Positions 24,675 through 33,205 of a DNA stretch of 47,080 nucleotides are shown piece after piece. The stretch is from contig JAFSWW010000055.1 in NCBI GenBank assembly GCA_017444345.1, forward strand, positions 1-47,080, given 5' to 3'. How positions within the stretch are numbered: the stretch's first letter is position 1; each line of letters opens with the position of its first letter. The stretch comes from Synergistaceae bacterium (lineage in GTDB: Bacteria; Synergistota; Synergistia; Synergistales; Aminobacteriaceae). The notes beneath the pieces were generated by a model. The model was not told the origin of the DNA and did not search any database. It saw only the letters and a program-made list of their open reading frames with translations. Position numbers and translations under genes: made by a program.

Positions 24675-25600
24675 GCGCGACAACTAATGCGAGGCCGCAA
24701 TATGGAGTAATAATTTATCCTGAAGGCGGCTTTGTATTGCCCGTAAAATCTCACACTGAATTAGAAATCGGCTTCGGCAACGGAGAATTTACTGTACAAT
24801 ACGCAAAGAATCACCCTGAAATTTTTTTATACGGTATAGAAATTTCTCAATCCTGCGTGCTTAGGTGTGCTAGGCGGGCTTATGGGCTCGAAAATTTGCG
24901 GATAATTAACACTGATGCCCGTTATATGCTCAAAGAATTATTTGACGACGAGTCACTAAATAAAATTATTATGCAATTTCCTTGTCCGTGGTCAGGGAGT
25001 TCGAACGCTCATAGACGAGTTACTGCGAAATGTTTTGCTGATGGACTCGCGGCTGTTCTTAAAATTGGCGGCATATTTGAATTTATTTCAGATGACAGCG
25101 AATATTCACAAGAAGTAAAAAATGTTTTAGGGAGTCACGAGGCTTTGAATAATATCAGCTTTGAAGTCAACCCCGCGCGCGAAATCACGACAAAATACGA
25201 GCGTAAATGGCTTGAAGAGGGCAAAAATATTTACAGGCTCGAATTCATGAAGACAAAGGCATTTACAACTATAAGGCAGGTCAACACACAGGAAATGCAC
25301 ATTAAAATCAATAAATTAATCACGAGTCAAGATATAGAGAAAGTGCGCAATATTACAGGCAAGGACTCCGAGAAAAAATCATTCTGGAAATTTGGCCGGA
25401 ATTTCATAGACAGCAATAATACAAGCTGGCTAGTTGAGACTCTGACAAGTGATGACGAGTTCGAACAAAAATTTTATATGAATATTTCTCACAAAGAAGG
25501 CGGATTCTCACTTGTTAGGCTTGATAAGACGGCGGACGCGTTTTTGACTCCGGCAGTTAGAGCAGCAATTACCGACGCAGCTAATAAATTATCACAATAA
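24662..25600 (+). CDS. trmB: tRNA (guanine(46)-N(7))-methyltransferase TrmB with C-terminal extension
   Basis: TrmB uses SAM to make m7G46 in tRNA. The SAM motif EIGFGNGEF, the YGIEI strand, the NTDARYML block and the C-terminal TKYERKW motif identify it. The usual FPDPWPKxRHxKRR block reads FPCPWSGSSNAHRR here, so the strongly conserved Asp is Cys. About 90 residues beyond the normal end (from about residue 215) form an extra domain of unknown role. At 312 aa it is much longer than the usual 200-240. Loss of the Asp could lower or change activity; homologues from the same group would show whether it is lineage-wide. It overlaps the phosphomannomutase gene. Confidence 0.85.
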   Translation: MDILSATTNARPQYGVIIYPEGGFVLPVKSHTELEIGFGNGEFTVQYAKNHPEIFLYGIEISQSCVLRCARRAYGLENLRIINTDARYMLKELFDDESLNKIIMQFPCPWSGSSNAHRRVTAKCFADGLAAVLKIGGIFEFISDDSEYSQEVKNVLGSHEALNNISFEVNPAREITTKYERKWLEEGKNIYRLEFMKTKAFTTIRQVNTQEMHIKINKLITSQDIEKVRNITGKDSEKKSFWKFGRNFIDSNNTSWLVETLTSDDEFEQKFYMNISHKEGGFSLVRLDKTADAFLTPAVRAAITDAANKLSQ

Positions 25601-25614
25601 ATATAATTCACAAC

Positions 25615-26100
25615 ATGAAAGAAATTCGCCCGACTTCAAATAAAGTCATGCTCGCATTGTTTAATATTTTAGGCGATAAAGTTAGAGACTCTAAATTTCT
25701 TGATTTATTTGCGGGAACTGGCACTATAGGACTTGAATCACTCAAACGGGGCGCAGAGTCCTGCGTATTTGTCGAGAGTGTGAGGGCACGGGCTGACTCA
25801 ATCAAACAAAAAACTGACTCTCTTGTCTTATCTCTTGAAATTCGGCGGGCTTTATCGTGGCTTACAAAACGGGGGATGAAATTTGATATTATTTTTGCTG
25901 ATCCACCGTATAATTCTGACTGGTGCGGGACTCTTCCGACATTAAGCAATCTCACAAAAATTTTTATGCCTGACTCTATATTTATAATCGAACACTCAAT
26001 CAGAGAAAAATTAACATTCAGCGAAAATCCCTATAACTTGCAAATAATTTCGACTCGTGAATACGGCGAAACCGCTTTAACGTTCATGAATCTGTTATAA
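25615..26100 (+). CDS. rsmD: 16S rRNA (guanine(966)-N(2))-methyltransferase RsmD
   Basis: RsmD methylates G966 of 16S rRNA. Clear blocks are RPTSNKVMLALFNIL, LDLFAGTGTIGLESLKRGA, and the catalytic ADPPY (where the target base is flipped in). The first 15-20 residues of typical RsmD (a beta-hairpin with GGxxKGRxL) are missing, so at 161 aa the protein is short. The ATG has no ribosome-binding site and lies 14 nt after trmB, so coupled translation is likely. An upstream non-standard start (for example ATT) cannot be excluded. rsmD is often next to coaD; here a MATE gene separates them. Confidence 0.9.
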   Translation: MKEIRPTSNKVMLALFNILGDKVRDSKFLDLFAGTGTIGLESLKRGAESCVFVESVRARADSIKQKTDSLVLSLEIRRALSWLTKRGMKFDIIFADPPYNSDWCGTLPTLSNLTKIFMPDSIFIIEHSIREKLTFSENPYNLQIISTREYGETALTFMNLL

Positions 26101-26138
26101 TAGCCTGCTGATATAAACGAGAAAGGAATTTATATAAT

Positions 26139-27461
26139 TTGCAGAATAAATCACTAGCTAAAGAAGTAATCTCGAATATTATTCCCGCAATAGTAGTCGA
26201 GATAATGATATTAATTTATAATCTTGCTGACACATTTTTTATAGCTCAGACAAATGACCCCTTGCAAATTGCGGCAGTCTCTATAGCCGGGCCGGTTTTC
26301 TTTGTGTTGATAGCTGCGGGAATAATTTTCATGGCCGGTTCAATGTCATGTATTTCTCGTGCACTGGGAGCAGGCGGCAAGGAACGGGCAAATAATATCG
26401 TGTCTTTCTGTGTATGGGCGGGGATTTTGACGGGGATAATTTTAGCGGTTATATTTATGTGCTTTATCGATAAAATTTTGCGCTTAATCGGAGCGAGTCC
26501 CGACACATTTAATTTTGCCTATAATTATTTGTCGATAGTAATAGCTTCAGGCCCGTTTGTAATATTCAGCATGACATGCGGGGGAATAATGCGCGCCGAG
26601 AATCACCCTTCAGCAGCAATGATCGGGCAGATTTTCGGAAATATGTTAAATGTAATTCTCGATCCCATAATGATTTTATATTTAGGCTGGGGAATAACAG
26701 GAGCAGCGATCGCAACTACTACGAGCATTATAATCGGCACGTTATATTATCTGGGATATTTTGTGTTAGGGCGTTCGTCGTTGAGAGTTCACGTTAAAAA
26801 TTTTCGCGCAAAAAACGGCATTGCTTCAGGAGTGTTTTATATAGGGATTCCGGCGTGTCTTGACCCGTTATTAATGAGTTTCTCGCAAATGACTCTAAGT
26901 TCCATGATGTCGGCATATGGAGATATGGCACTTGCTGCGACTGGTATAGCAATGAGAATAAATCAGATTGCGGGCTTGATTGCGATGGGATCAGGCCAAG
27001 GGGTTCAGCCTTTACTGGGCTATTGCGTGGGAGCTGAGATGTGGCAGAAATATAATGACATGTTAAAATTTGCGCTCAAGTTCACAATTATAATGAGTCT
27101 AATATTGACTGTAGGCTGCTTTGTGTTTACGCCTGAACTTGTAAGCATATTCTTGAATGAGCCTCAAGCATTTAATTATTCAGTAGATTTTGTGAGAATT
27201 TTACTCACTACAGTATTAGCATTCGGGATATTCTTTATATTTATTAACGCGCTGCAGGCAATGGGAGCGGGGCGGGCCTCGTTTATATTGAGCATTTGCA
27301 GACAGGCTTTAATATATGTTCCTATGATGATTATATTTAATTATTTCTGGGGAGCATACGGACTCGTGTGGGCATTGCCGGTTACTGAGATAATTTCACT
27401 TGCGCAGACTTATATAATTTACGGCAGAATTATATTTGATCCTAGAAAGCTAAATAAATAG
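26139..27461 (+). CDS. MATE-family efflux transporter
   Basis: A 440-aa integral membrane protein with 12 predicted helices in two related halves. Typical MATE sequence is found in the first helices (LIYNLADTFFIAQ), the AGSMSCISRALGAGG loop, the matching loop of the second half (GSGQGVQPLLGYCVGAE) and the final MGAGRASF helix. Such transporters export drugs or metabolites with Na+ or H+. The substrate cannot be read from sequence. The start is TTG with AAAGGA about 10 nt upstream, 38 nt after rsmD, so it is probably in the same transcript. It splits the common rsmD-coaD pair. Its stop is followed directly by the second G-rich element. Confidence 0.9.
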   Translation: MQNKSLAKEVISNIIPAIVVEIMILIYNLADTFFIAQTNDPLQIAAVSIAGPVFFVLIAAGIIFMAGSMSCISRALGAGGKERANNIVSFCVWAGILTGIILAVIFMCFIDKILRLIGASPDTFNFAYNYLSIVIASGPFVIFSMTCGGIMRAENHPSAAMIGQIFGNMLNVILDPIMILYLGWGITGAAIATTTSIIIGTLYYLGYFVLGRSSLRVHVKNFRAKNGIASGVFYIGIPACLDPLLMSFSQMTLSSMMSAYGDMALAATGIAMRINQIAGLIAMGSGQGVQPLLGYCVGAEMWQKYNDMLKFALKFTIIMSLILTVGCFVFTPELVSIFLNEPQAFNYSVDFVRILLTTVLAFGIFFIFINALQAMGAGRASFILSICRQALIYVPMMIIFNYFWGAYGLVWALPVTEIISLAQTYIIYGRIIFDPRKLNK

Positions 27462-27468
27462 CTCGTGC

Positions 27469-27524
27469 GGGGGAATCTCGTACTAGGGCGGGCGGGTGGG
27501 AGGAATCAGGCACGCGGCGGGGAA
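27469..27524. repeat. G-rich element with G-quadruplex motif (copy 2)
   Basis: Starting eight bases after the MATE stop, this stretch has a G5 run and then GGG-C-GGG-C-GGG-T-GGG at 27486-27500, four G-runs with single-base loops. The 15-mer at 27490-27504 is identical to 35-49. Flanking arms are weak (CGTGC at 27464-27468 with GCACG about 45 nt later). Relative to the upstream gene, this copy is in the opposite orientation to copies 1 and 3. Confidence 0.75.
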
Positions 27525-27573
27525 TAAACTTTTATGATAATTTGGGCGAAAAATTTTCAAGTAATCAAGCTCG

Positions 27574-27604
27574 TTACACAAATAATATAATTCTCTTGTA
27601 TAAT
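27574..27604 (+). promoter_or_regulatory. Candidate coaD promoter
   Basis: TTACAC (27574-27579), a 19-bp spacer (longer than ideal) and TATAAT (27599-27604). This gives a leader of about 28 nt with a CAGGGAG ribosome-binding site before the coaD ATG. Confidence 0.5.
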
Positions 27605-27638
27605 AGCTCTATAAAACTCTGGCAGGGAGAATTAAAAC

Positions 27639-28118
27639 ATGAAAATAAAAGCGGTTTATCCCGGTTCATTTGATCCCATAACTAACGGACATATTTATAT
27701 AGCAGAACGAGCCGCCGCAATTTTTGATCAAGTAATAGTAAGTGTATTAGTTAATGAGCGCAAAAATGCCGCCTTCACAGTCAAAGAACGCTGCGAGATG
27801 GCAAAAGAATCGCTAAATCACATAGAAAATATCAGCATAGACAGCTTTAACGGCCTGCTCGTTGATTATGTCAGGCAGGTGGGCGCAAGTGTAATAATTC
27901 GCGGACTCCGTGCTATGTCAGATTTTGAATATGAATTCCAGATGGCATTAATGAATCGCCGTCTAGCACCTGAAATTGAGACATTTTTTATCGTTACAGA
28001 TCCTAAATATTCGTACGTCTCAAGTTCAAGCGTTCGAGAAATTTTCCATTTCGGCGGAAGTGTTGAAGGAGTCGTGCCTGATTATGTGCTGGAAAAATTA
28101 AGAGAGCATTATAATTAA
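27639..28118 (+). CDS. coaD: Phosphopantetheine adenylyltransferase CoaD
   Basis: CoaD transfers AMP from ATP to 4'-phosphopantetheine, the penultimate step of coenzyme A synthesis. All family marks are there: YPGSFDPITNGHI (the nucleotidyltransferase T/HxGH-type motif), IIRGLRAMSDFEYEFQMALMN, and SYVSSSSVREI. The length of 159 aa is standard. The start has a CAGGGAG site. The 3' end overlaps that of the convergent SHOCT gene by 4 nt, and no terminator separates them, so the two transcripts must run into each other. Confidence 0.96.
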   Translation: MKIKAVYPGSFDPITNGHIYIAERAAAIFDQVIVSVLVNERKNAAFTVKERCEMAKESLNHIENISIDSFNGLLVDYVRQVGASVIIRGLRAMSDFEYEFQMALMNRRLAPEIETFFIVTDPKYSYVSSSSVREIFHFGGSVEGVVPDYVLEKLREHYN

Positions 28119-28708
28119 ATTCCCAGTATCATGCGTTTCTTTATCGCAAATTCCTCGTCCGTTATGATGCCCTTGTCTAAAAGCTGCTTAAGTCTCACAA
28201 GTTCGGCCGTGTAATTGTTATCATTAGCAGCCGGTGTGAAATCATTTTTTGCTGACTCAATCATGCGAATCCATTCCTTGCCGCCGTAGACTACGAATCT
28301 ATGAATTTTATCACCCTCGTGAACTAAAATATGCTGACTGACTAATAAATTTATGCCTGATTCGATTTTAGTAATATCAAGCAGGTTAATTTTTAGGTCG
28401 ACTTTATTCTGGAAAATTTTGTGTGATGAGAAATATAAATTTGTCTTAGTCAAGAATAATTTTCCGCCGACTCCTATAAATTTGCTCGTGTAATAATTAG
28501 CAAGTCCGAGCCTCAAAGGAATCTCACCTTTTCCGAGTAATGACCCATATACATAAACGCCCGGCGAGTCGTTATTTGTTGAGATTTCGCGAATAATATT
28601 ATCAGGCACGTTAAATTGTTTATCTTCATTCAGGAATACAAAGCTTCCGCAATACTCACATTTATATTTTGCTGGGTTATAGTCAGCTCCGCAATTCGGA
28701 CATTTCAT
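28115..28708 (-). CDS. Zinc-ribbon, GRAM-like and SHOCT domain protein
   Basis: A 197-aa protein starting MKCPNCGADYNPAKYKCEYC, a zinc ribbon with two CxxC pairs. A central beta-rich domain follows (about 55-150; GGKLFLTKTNLYF is typical of GRAM/PH-like bacterial domains). The end is a SHOCT helix pair (LVRLKQLLDKGIITDEEFAIKK). SHOCT domains are short oligomerisation or anchoring modules, and the biological role is unknown. I chose the start at 28708, with GGAG at good spacing. A longer frame from 28768 would add 20 residues with no family support. It is divergent from the ABC operon. Confidence 0.8.
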   Translation of the reverse strand: MKCPNCGADYNPAKYKCEYCGSFVFLNEDKQFNVPDNIIREISTNNDSPGVYVYGSLLGKGEIPLRLGLANYYTSKFIGVGGKLFLTKTNLYFSSHKIFQNKVDLKINLLDITKIESGINLLVSQHILVHEGDKIHRFVVYGGKEWIRMIESAKNDFTPAANDNNYTAELVRLKQLLDKGIITDEEFAIKKRMILGI

Positions 28709-28808
28709 GATTAAATTTCTCCTTTCATGATAATAAATTTCTAGCAGCAATATTATATAATCAAGCATAAATTATTTATATAAATTTATTATTGAGGGTG
28801 ATTAAATT

Positions 28809-30302
28809 TTGCAGCTTCTTAATTTCGCAGGTAAGTATAAAATTTTCGCGTTTATCTCGTTTATTCTTGCAGGTTTGAGCTCGTTACTTGCTGTTATTCC
28901 GATTTGGTATATATGGCAGATTATAATTTGCGTTATATTTCGTGAAAATCTTGATAATATTTCGCGTTATGGCATTATTTCTCTTGAGTTTGCACTGTCA
29001 GCTATAATTCTTTACTTGGCCGGACTCATTTTTTCTCACAAGGCAGCATTTAAGATTTCCAGCAATATCAAGATTAATTTATTAAAGCATATTTCTTTAT
29101 TGCCGCTCGGTGTAGTTGAAAATCTTGACTCGGATTATTTGCAGTGGGTCATACTTGAATCAAGTTCAGGAGCAGAAAATTATTTCTCGCTGAATCTTCC
29201 TAATAAATTCGCTGCTCTTGCGTCTTCAGCGGGACTCGTGGGATTGCTGTTTTATATTGACTGGAGATTTGCGTTATTGAGTCTAGCTCCGTTAGTAATA
29301 GGCTTTGTATTAATGGCCATGATGACGAATGAATCAATCCGCAATAAATTAATAATTTACAGCAAGGCACTAAATCTCTTATCGAGTGAGACTCTAGAAT
29401 ATATAAAAAATTTGCCGGTTACAAAAATGTTCGGGATAAGCGAGCACTCATTCAAGAAATTTAGACACGTTTTAGATAATTATGACTCGTCAAAAGCTGC
29501 GTATACCAGTGAAATAAGACTCCCGATTATGGCATTTACTATAGCAGTAAACGGGGCATTTATTTTCTTGATAATTTCAGGAGTATTTATCGCGTCAAGA
29601 TTCGGAGTCTCTCGTGAGTTCGTGCAAAATTTTATACTTGCTGCCATTGCCGCGCCCATAATCTCAATAAATTTAATGCGGGTAACTAGACAGGATAATA
29701 ACGCGATTTCACGAATAAATGAAATATTATCGTTAAAGCCTTTGAATTATGACAACGGGGGAATCAGCTTCCCTGTAAATCCCGATATAGAATTAAAAAA
29801 TGTCTCTTTCTCGTATAACAAAGCAAAAATATTATCAGATATAAATTTAACAATTAAGGCCGGGCAGACTCTCGCACTTGTCGGAGATTCTGACTCAGAG
29901 AAAATTACTCTTGCAAAATTAATAGCGCGATTCTTTGACGTGAACGACGGCAAAATTTTTATAGGCGGAATTGATATAAGGGATTTGGACATTGACGAAT
30001 TGACTCAAAAAATTTCGTTTTATGATTCCGGCTTGAATAATGACTCGCAAATAATAATTATTAACGACTCTGATTTTATGAGCGACTCAGATTTTCAGGA
30101 GGCACTAAAAAAATTCTCACCTGACAAGACAATTATAATAATTTCGCATAAATTAACGAGCTTGAATCATACAAATTTTATAGCATTACTTGACGACGGC
30201 AAATTAATAGAGTCAGGAAATTACGGCGAATTAATGAATCAAGACAGCAAATTTAAAGCATACATAAAGGGGGCTGCAAAAATTGTTATGGCTCAAGAAT
30301 AA
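28809..30302 (+). CDS. ABC transporter half, permease plus degenerate, shortened ATPase
   Basis: An exporter-fold ABC protein: six membrane helices (about 1-290), then an ATPase domain of only about 190 residues. Walker A reads GDSDSEKIT instead of GxSGSGKST. After the Q-loop region (TQKISFYDSG) the chain jumps almost directly to a Walker B-like IIIINDSD. The helical subdomain and the LSGGQ signature, about 70-80 residues, are missing with no frameshift. The H-loop His (IISHKL) remains. By known ABC mechanism it should not hydrolyse ATP normally. TTG start with GAGGGTG upstream. It overlaps the next ABC gene by 20 nt, so the two probably form a heterodimer. Confidence 0.85.
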   Translation: MQLLNFAGKYKIFAFISFILAGLSSLLAVIPIWYIWQIIICVIFRENLDNISRYGIISLEFALSAIILYLAGLIFSHKAAFKISSNIKINLLKHISLLPLGVVENLDSDYLQWVILESSSGAENYFSLNLPNKFAALASSAGLVGLLFYIDWRFALLSLAPLVIGFVLMAMMTNESIRNKLIIYSKALNLLSSETLEYIKNLPVTKMFGISEHSFKKFRHVLDNYDSSKAAYTSEIRLPIMAFTIAVNGAFIFLIISGVFIASRFGVSREFVQNFILAAIAAPIISINLMRVTRQDNNAISRINEILSLKPLNYDNGGISFPVNPDIELKNVSFSYNKAKILSDINLTIKAGQTLALVGDSDSEKITLAKLIARFFDVNDGKIFIGGIDIRDLDIDELTQKISFYDSGLNNDSQIIIINDSDFMSDSDFQEALKKFSPDKTIIIISHKLTSLNHTNFIALLDDGKLIESGNYGELMNQDSKFKAYIKGAAKIVMAQE

Positions 30303-32010
30303 ATTTACACTCTCAGACAGAGGCACTATAGAATTAGTACTTGCTATACTTGCGAGTGCGTTTCAAGATTTCGCGTTACTGCTTCCGACCGGGTTAATAT
30401 ACTCGTTTATAATGTTTATGAGCGTGTTAAGTATAGGCGGGGTAAACATGCCCGATTCAAGAGCAGTATTTTATCTCGGAGGAGCTTTTGTTTGTGCGAT
30501 GTTGATATTACTAACGTCATGGCTTCAGTATAATGCAACTTTTTCAGCGTCATATAAAGAGTCAAGTTTCAGGCGTTTGAATTTGGCAGAAATATTGCGG
30601 AGAATATCACTCTCATTCTTTGACGGGAGAAATTTAACGAGTTTGGCGGCCTCAATTATGAACGACTGCGCAGCTTTTGAGACTTCAGAGACTCATTTTA
30701 TAGCACCATTCGGGGGAGCAGCTATATTTATAATATTTATGGCATTCCCGTTAATTTATATAGATTGGCGTATGGCTCTGGCTTTATTATGGGTAGTGCC
30801 TGCTGCGTTTATTATTGTAGGATTTTCGCGGAAGATTCAAAAATTTTTCTCCCGTAACTCGTCAAATTATATAGATTTACAAGATAAAGGCATTAACGAG
30901 TTCATAAAATTTAACCGCGACTCACGAGTCAATAAATATATTGATAATCTCACTCAAAAAATTAATCTCGCTGAAAAGTTTTCTAGCAAATCGCATTTAT
31001 TCACGTCAATTTTTGCAGCAAGCTCGTATTTAATTTTAAGGCTGGGCATTGTATCGACTGCTTTAACGGGTGCTGTGTTATTTTCACGAAATTCTTTACA
31101 ATTTACGGATTTTATTTTGTTTATCATGATAGCATTACGAATATATGACCCTTTAGAGATAGCTTTACAAAATTTTGCTGCTATAATTCATGTGAGTAAT
31201 AATGAACAAGTAAACGAGATTATGACTCAAAATAAAGACAGACTCGCTAATAATGACACAATAAACGGGATAATTACTCAAAATTCGCAAGCGAATACGG
31301 TGCGACTCACGGGCAATAATGAACAAGTAAATGAGATTATGCCTCAAGATTTGCTAACAAGTTCAGGGAGACTCGCTAATAATGAACGAGTCAACGAAAA
31401 TATTACGCGCGGCAAAAATAAACTCGTGAATAAAAATTTTACTATAGAATTTCAGCACGTTAATTTTACTGACAATGACGGCCAAGAAATTTTACGCGAT
31501 ATATCATTTACTGCACGAGAAAAGCAAATTACTATTTTAACGGGTTCAGGAAATATCACAGCGGCTAAATTACTTCTTAAATTCTATGATATAAATCAGG
31601 GTGAAATCAGAATCGGCGGCGAAAATATAAATCAATTTGACCCTGAAAAATTAATGTCGTTATTCTCTATTATAAGTGATGACGTGCAATTAATAAATTC
31701 TCCCGTTATCGAAAATATCAGACTTGGCCGGAAAAATGCGAGCGATAAAGACGTGTTAAAAGCTGCTGAACTCGTAAAATTAAATTTATCGCGACTCCCT
31801 GAAGGCTATAAACTTTCAAGACTTGAGAGACAAAAAATTTCGATTGCCCGTGCTATACTGAAAGACGCTCCGATTGTGTTACTTGACGAGAGAATAATAT
31901 CGCCCGAAAACAAGCCCGCAATAACTCGCCTGATAAATAATAAAACAGTGATAATAATTTCTCATAATATGCAAAATTTCACAGGAGCAGACAAGGAAGT
32001 AATTTTATAA
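30283..32010 (+). CDS. ABC transporter half with repeat-expanded linker and lost Walker A
   Basis: The second half-transporter (575 aa): six helices to about 305, an inserted repeat-rich linker (about 306-380), then the ATPase domain (385-575). Walker A is TGSGNITAAK, lacking the GK-S/T core. The signature is LSRLERQ where LSGGERQ is expected; Walker B PIVLLDERI and the H-loop IISHNM are kept. Both subunits of the pair are therefore impaired at ATP binding, in different ways, yet both frames are open for about 3.2 kb. Pairs of this type followed by an MFS gene occur in metallophore uptake loci (YbtP-YbtQ-YbtX), but the resemblance is only in gene order. The MFS start overlaps its stop as TAATG. 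Confidence 0.85.
   Translation: MLWLKNKFTLSDRGTIELVLAILASAFQDFALLLPTGLIYSFIMFMSVLSIGGVNMPDSRAVFYLGGAFVCAMLILLTSWLQYNATFSASYKESSFRRLNLAEILRRISLSFFDGRNLTSLAASIMNDCAAFETSETHFIAPFGGAAIFIIFMAFPLIYIDWRMALALLWVVPAAFIIVGFSRKIQKFFSRNSSNYIDLQDKGINEFIKFNRDSRVNKYIDNLTQKINLAEKFSSKSHLFTSIFAASSYLILRLGIVSTALTGAVLFSRNSLQFTDFILFIMIALRIYDPLEIALQNFAAIIHVSNNEQVNEIMTQNKDRLANNDTINGIITQNSQANTVRLTGNNEQVNEIMPQDLLTSSGRLANNERVNENITRGKNKLVNKNFTIEFQHVNFTDNDGQEILRDISFTAREKQITILTGSGNITAAKLLLKFYDINQGEIRIGGENINQFDPEKLMSLFSIISDDVQLINSPVIENIRLGRKNASDKDVLKAAELVKLNLSRLPEGYKLSRLERQKISIARAILKDAPIVLLDERIISPENKPAITRLINNKTVIIISHNMQNFTGADKEVIL
31198..31428 (+). repeat. Four imperfect tandem repeats in the ABC linker
   Basis: Units start at 31198, 31249, 31315 and 31378 (51, 66, 63 and 51 bp, all multiples of 3). 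Each begins AATAATGA and encodes Asn-Asn-(Glu/Asp)-x-(Val/Ile)-Asn-(Glu/Gly)-(Ile/Asn)-(Met/Ile/Thr). The repeated motif QVNEIM resembles the normal ABC linker motif RINEIL, which is present once in the partner gene. This suggests local duplication of the linker. Confidence 0.8.
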
Positions 32011-33167
32011 TGCGCAATAAACTATTTTATACGTGCTTTTACGCGTTTTTTTACGGCGGTATTATTATGATAACTCTAGGCTGTTCATTGCCTGATATTA
32101 GAGCAGCTTATAATTTATCTGACACTTTGAGCGGGGCTTTATTGTCGTCATATTCATTCGGGAATTTAACGGCAGGGGTTATTATGGGACTCGCTGGGCT
32201 GTATTTCGGGCAAAAGAAGTCTATTATTATCGCAGTCTCGTTAATTATTATCGGGTTATTTTTGCTTATAACTAGTCATGTGAAAATTTTATTATTTCTA
32301 GCGTGTGCATTAATAGGTCTAGGGCGCGGAAGTTCTATAACATTTTCACAAAGGGGAGTCAGCATTTTATCGGGCGGGAATCCTCGAATAATAGGACTGT
32401 TACATGCTTTCTTTGCTGTCGGAGCTATTCTTGCACCGTTAATATTTTCTTTATTGAGGGTCATTACATGGCAGGCGGGAATAATTTTTGTGATAATTAT
32501 AGCGTTGATTGAGTTAATATTATTTGCCTCGATAAAAGATTACTCAGCACTTGAGACTTTAAAAGATTCAGATTCTGACTCTGACTCAGAAAATAATAAA
32601 TCGCGCAAAAGTATAGAATTCATGAAGGATTCGGGCTTTGTTATATTATGCTGCTCGATGTTCCTGTATTTATGCTGTGAGCAGTCAATAAGCGGCTGGC
32701 TTGTTACTTACATGAATTATAAATCAATGACTATGAATTTCAGCCAGTCAATGGCGGCATTATTATGGCTCGTTATGTTGATAGGGCGGTTGTCCTGCGT
32801 ATGGCTCGCGAAATATATATCTAATAAAAAAATTTTCCTGATCTCATCAATAAGTGCTGCTATTTTCTTTGCTTTCATGCTTAAATCAGAAGGTGAAATT
32901 TTTATAGCTCTTAGTGTTATATGTCTTGGCCTGTGTATGGCGGGAATAAGTCCGATAATTTATGCGTCATCAGCTCCATATACAAATAAATATCCCCTAG
33001 CACTGGGAATGTTATTCACTATAGGCTGCACAGGAGGGACTATAATGCCATTTATCACGGGATTTCTAGCTGATATTTACGGATTTGACGGGGGGATGTC
33101 TGCTATATTCTTTGCGTTTGCATTATTGATATTATTCGCAATTATAAATCTCAAGCATGAGAGATGA
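32010..33167 (+). CDS. MFS transporter
   Basis: A 385-aa major facilitator protein with about 12 helices. The start resembles the sugar/drug-like MFS group (CSLPDIRAAYNLSDTLSGALLSSYSFGN, given here as positions 26-53, with key residues Pro, Asp-Ile-Arg and Gly-Ala-Leu). The second loop motif is GLYFGQKKS, where many MFS have GxLaDrxGrr. The central cytoplasmic loop has an alternating Asp-Ser run coded by a GANTC hexamer array. The substrate is unknown. It is coupled to the ABC gene by a TAATG overlap and followed after 38 nt by the methyltransferase. Together they may form an export/import plus modification unit for one small molecule. Confidence 0.85.
   Translation: MRNKLFYTCFYAFFYGGIIMITLGCSLPDIRAAYNLSDTLSGALLSSYSFGNLTAGVIMGLAGLYFGQKKSIIIAVSLIIIGLFLLITSHVKILLFLACALIGLGRGSSITFSQRGVSILSGGNPRIIGLLHAFFAVGAILAPLIFSLLRVITWQAGIIFVIIIALIELILFASIKDYSALETLKDSDSDSDSENNKSRKSIEFMKDSGFVILCCSMFLYLCCEQSISGWLVTYMNYKSMTMNFSQSMAALLWLVMLIGRLSCVWLAKYISNKKIFLISSISAAIFFAFMLKSEGEIFIALSVICLGLCMAGISPIIYASSAPYTNKYPLALGMLFTIGCTGGTIMPFITGFLADIYGFDGGMSAIFFAFALLILFAIINLKHER
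32565..32587. repeat. GANTC hexamer array inside the MFS gene
   Basis: Sites start at 32565, 32571, 32577 and 32583, exactly 6 nt apart. They encode Asp-Ser-Asp-Ser-Asp-Ser-Asp-Ser in the central loop between the two transporter halves. Confidence 0.8.
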
Positions 33168-33205
33168 TAAAATTTACGCATTATTTTAACAGGAGGTATT
33201 AATTT

